DNA of 32,042 nucleotides from an uncultured Planctomycetaceae bacterium (GTDB lineage: Bacteria; Planctomycetota; Planctomycetia; Planctomycetales; Planctomycetaceae): positions 1 to 32,042 of the forward strand of contig CALFOL010000804.1 in NCBI GenBank assembly GCA_937919915.1. The letters run 5' to 3'. This document shows, one piece after another, positions 30,212-32,042 of the stretch. Below the pieces are notes generated by a model. It ran no database searches and had not been told where the DNA came from. It was given only the letters and a program-made list of their open reading frames with translations. The translations under genes and the position numbers were made by a program. How positions within the stretch are numbered: the first letter of the stretch is position 1; every line of letters starts with the position of its first letter.

Positions 30212-32042
30212 ATGGCTCGTTCGATTGATGAAATTCGGAACATCGGCATCATCGCCCACATCGATGCCGGCAAGACTACGACCACGGAGCGTATTCTGTA
30301 TTACACGGGCGCGTCGTATCGCATGGGGAACGTCGATGATGGCACCACGCAGACGGACTTCGATCCGGAAGAGGCTCAGCGCGGCATAACGATTTACTCT
30401 GCCGCCGTCACGTGTGAGTGGAAGGGGTGCACAATCAACTTGATCGACACGCCTGGTCATGTCGATTTCACGGCAGAAGTTGAACGCAGTTTGCGCGTCC
30501 TTGATGGTGCGGTCGTGATTTTCAGTGCTGTCGAAGGCGTTGAAGCGCAGAGTGAGACGGTGTGGCGCCAAGCGGACCGCTATGAGGTTCCTCGATTTTG
30601 CTTCATTAACAAGATGGATCGAATTGGCGCGGACTTTGATCGAGTGTTGAGCGCAATGCGAAGTCGGCTGCGGGCGATTCCGCTTCCGATTCAGTTGCCG
30701 ATCGGGCAGGGGCCGGTGACGAACCCGGGCGGTTTTCGAGGAGTGGTGGACCTCATTGCTATGAAGGCAATGTACTGGGACGCTGAGTCTCGTGGGAAGG
30801 AATATCGCTTGGAGGATATTCCTGCGGAACTGGCTGATGACGCCGAATTGATGCGCGGGGAGTTGCTGGATGCGTTGTCGAATGTCGATGACCAGCTGAT
30901 GGAGACGCATATGGAGGGTGGCGATGTGACTCCCGAATCGATGGTTCGAGCTCTTCGTATTGGCACGTTGGCTGGCAGTTTTCAGCCGATTTTGTGCGGT
31001 TCCTCTCTGGATTATATAGGTGTACAACCAGTCCTGGATGCAATTGCTGGGTTTCTTCCGAGTCCTGTGGATCGCCCGGCTGTGACTGGTATTGATCCAT
31101 CCTCAAAGGCGGGAGGGAAACTGACGTCCCGTGAGAGTGCCGTCGATGAACCGGTCTGTGCCTTGGTTTTTAAGATTCAGTCAGACAATCATGGTGACTT
31201 ATATTTCGCCCGAGTGTATTCCGGCATTCTAAAGAGTAATTCGCGCCTGTTGAATCCGCGCACAAAGAAGAAAGAGCTGGTGACGCAGCTCTGGCACATC
31301 CAGTCTGATTCCCGCGAAAAGGTAGATGAGGTCTTTGCGGGCGACATTTGTGGGGTTGTTGGTCCCAAGGATACAGCGACTGGTGATACTCTTTGTGATC
31401 CACAAAGGCCAATCGTTCTGGAGCAGATTCGGTTTCCGGAAACCGTAATTTCTGTGGCGATCGAGCCAGAATCCAGTGCGGATCGAAAAAAGCTGGGCGA
31501 GGTTCTGGATCGAATGCAACGTCAGGATCCGACATTTACTGCCCGGACAGATGATGACACGGGGCAGACGATTATTAGTGGGATGGGGGAGCTGCATCTT
31601 GAGGTTGTGCGGCACAGGATGGAACGTGACTTCAATATGAAGGTCCGCGTTCACAAGCCGCGAGTCAGCTATCGTGAAAAGTTGGTTGGGGAGTTGAAGA
31701 TCGAAAACACCTTCAATGTCTCAATGCCAGCCGGCACTCTGTTCTTTGGCGTGCATTTGACCGCCCAAGAGGATTCCGGGGGTGAATCGTCCGTCACAGT
31801 TTCTCATAAACTGAAGCCCAACGCGTTGCCTGGGCCATTACTGCAGGTTCTGATGGAATCGCTGCAGGGCGAAGCGAACGGCGGCGGGAAATTTGGATAT
31901 CCGTTGATGGATCTTCGGCTCACTGTGACGAAGGTAGACTACTCCGAGACTGAGTCGACCGAACCGGCAGTTCGTTCGGCGGTTGCTCAAGCATTCAATA
32001 AAATGTTACAGCAGGGGCATTTAGTCATGGTGGAGCCCATCA
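30212..32042 (+). CDS. Elongation factor G-like GTPase, 3' truncated by window edge
   Basis: [117 protein letters not shown]. Absent from the ORF track because no stop lies in the window. Confidence 0.95.
   Translation, partial: MARSIDEIRNIGIIAHIDAGKTTTTERILYYTGASYRMGNVDDGTTQTDFDPEEAQRGITIYSAAVTCEWKGCTINLIDTPGHVDFTAEVERSLRVLDGAVVIFSAVEGVEAQSETVWRQADRYEVPRFCFINKMDRIGADFDRVLSAMRSRLRAIPLPIQLPIGQGPVTNPGGFRGVVDLIAMKAMYWDAESRGKEYRLEDIPAELADDAELMRGELLDALSNVDDQLMETHMEGGDVTPESMVRALRIGTLAGSFQPILCGSSLDYIGVQPVLDAIAGFLPSPVDRPAVTGIDPSSKAGGKLTSRESAVDEPVCALVFKIQSDNHGDLYFARVYSGILKSNSRLLNPRTKKKELVTQLWHIQSDSREKVDEVFAGDICGVVGPKDTATGDTLCDPQRPIVLEQIRFPETVISVAIEPESSADRKKLGEVLDRMQRQDPTFTARTDDDTGQTIISGMGELHLEVVRHRMERDFNMKVRVHKPRVSYREKLVGELKIENTFNVSMPAGTLFFGVHLTAQEDSGGESSVTVSHKLKPNALPGPLLQVLMESLQGEANGGGKFGYPLMDLRLTVTKVDYSETESTEPAVRSAVAQAFNKMLQQGHLVMVEPI

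Noticed and set aside
30161-31027. 288-aa minus-strand ORF opposite the EF-G-like gene
   Set aside because: Shadow ORF; composition reflects the antisense of a GTPase gene.

Overview
The window looks like a Planctomycete-type bacterial chromosome segment (inferred from protein style; no database search was possible). The left ~12 kb is accessory or housekeeping: a truncated membrane/periplasmic protein, an ABC ATPase with an ABC-2 type permease, a HEAT-repeat protein, a PQQ-like beta-propeller protein, ispG, an SGNH hydrolase, a small GlsB/YeaQ-like membrane protein, and a disrupted thioredoxin-like gene with an in-frame TGA at its redox motif. Next comes an unusual sigma-70 family factor with extra N-terminal helix-turn-helix modules. 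The right ~17 kb is a conserved translation/transcription cluster: tRNA-Thr(TGT), tRNA-Tyr(GTA), tRNA-Gly(TCC), tRNA-Thr(GGT), tuf, rpmG, tRNA-Trp(CCA), secE, nusG, rplK, rplA, rplJ, rplL, rpoB, rpoC, rpsL, rpsG, and a truncated, divergent EF-G-like gene behind an intrinsic terminator. The points most worth a second look are: (1) the TGA in the thioredoxin-like active site at 10853-10855 (candidate selenocysteine codon or pseudogene lesion); (2) the multi-HTH sigma factor; (3) the EF-G2-like factor in the str position, uncoupled from rpsL-rpsG by a terminator. I found no CRISPR array, transposon or clear defence system.
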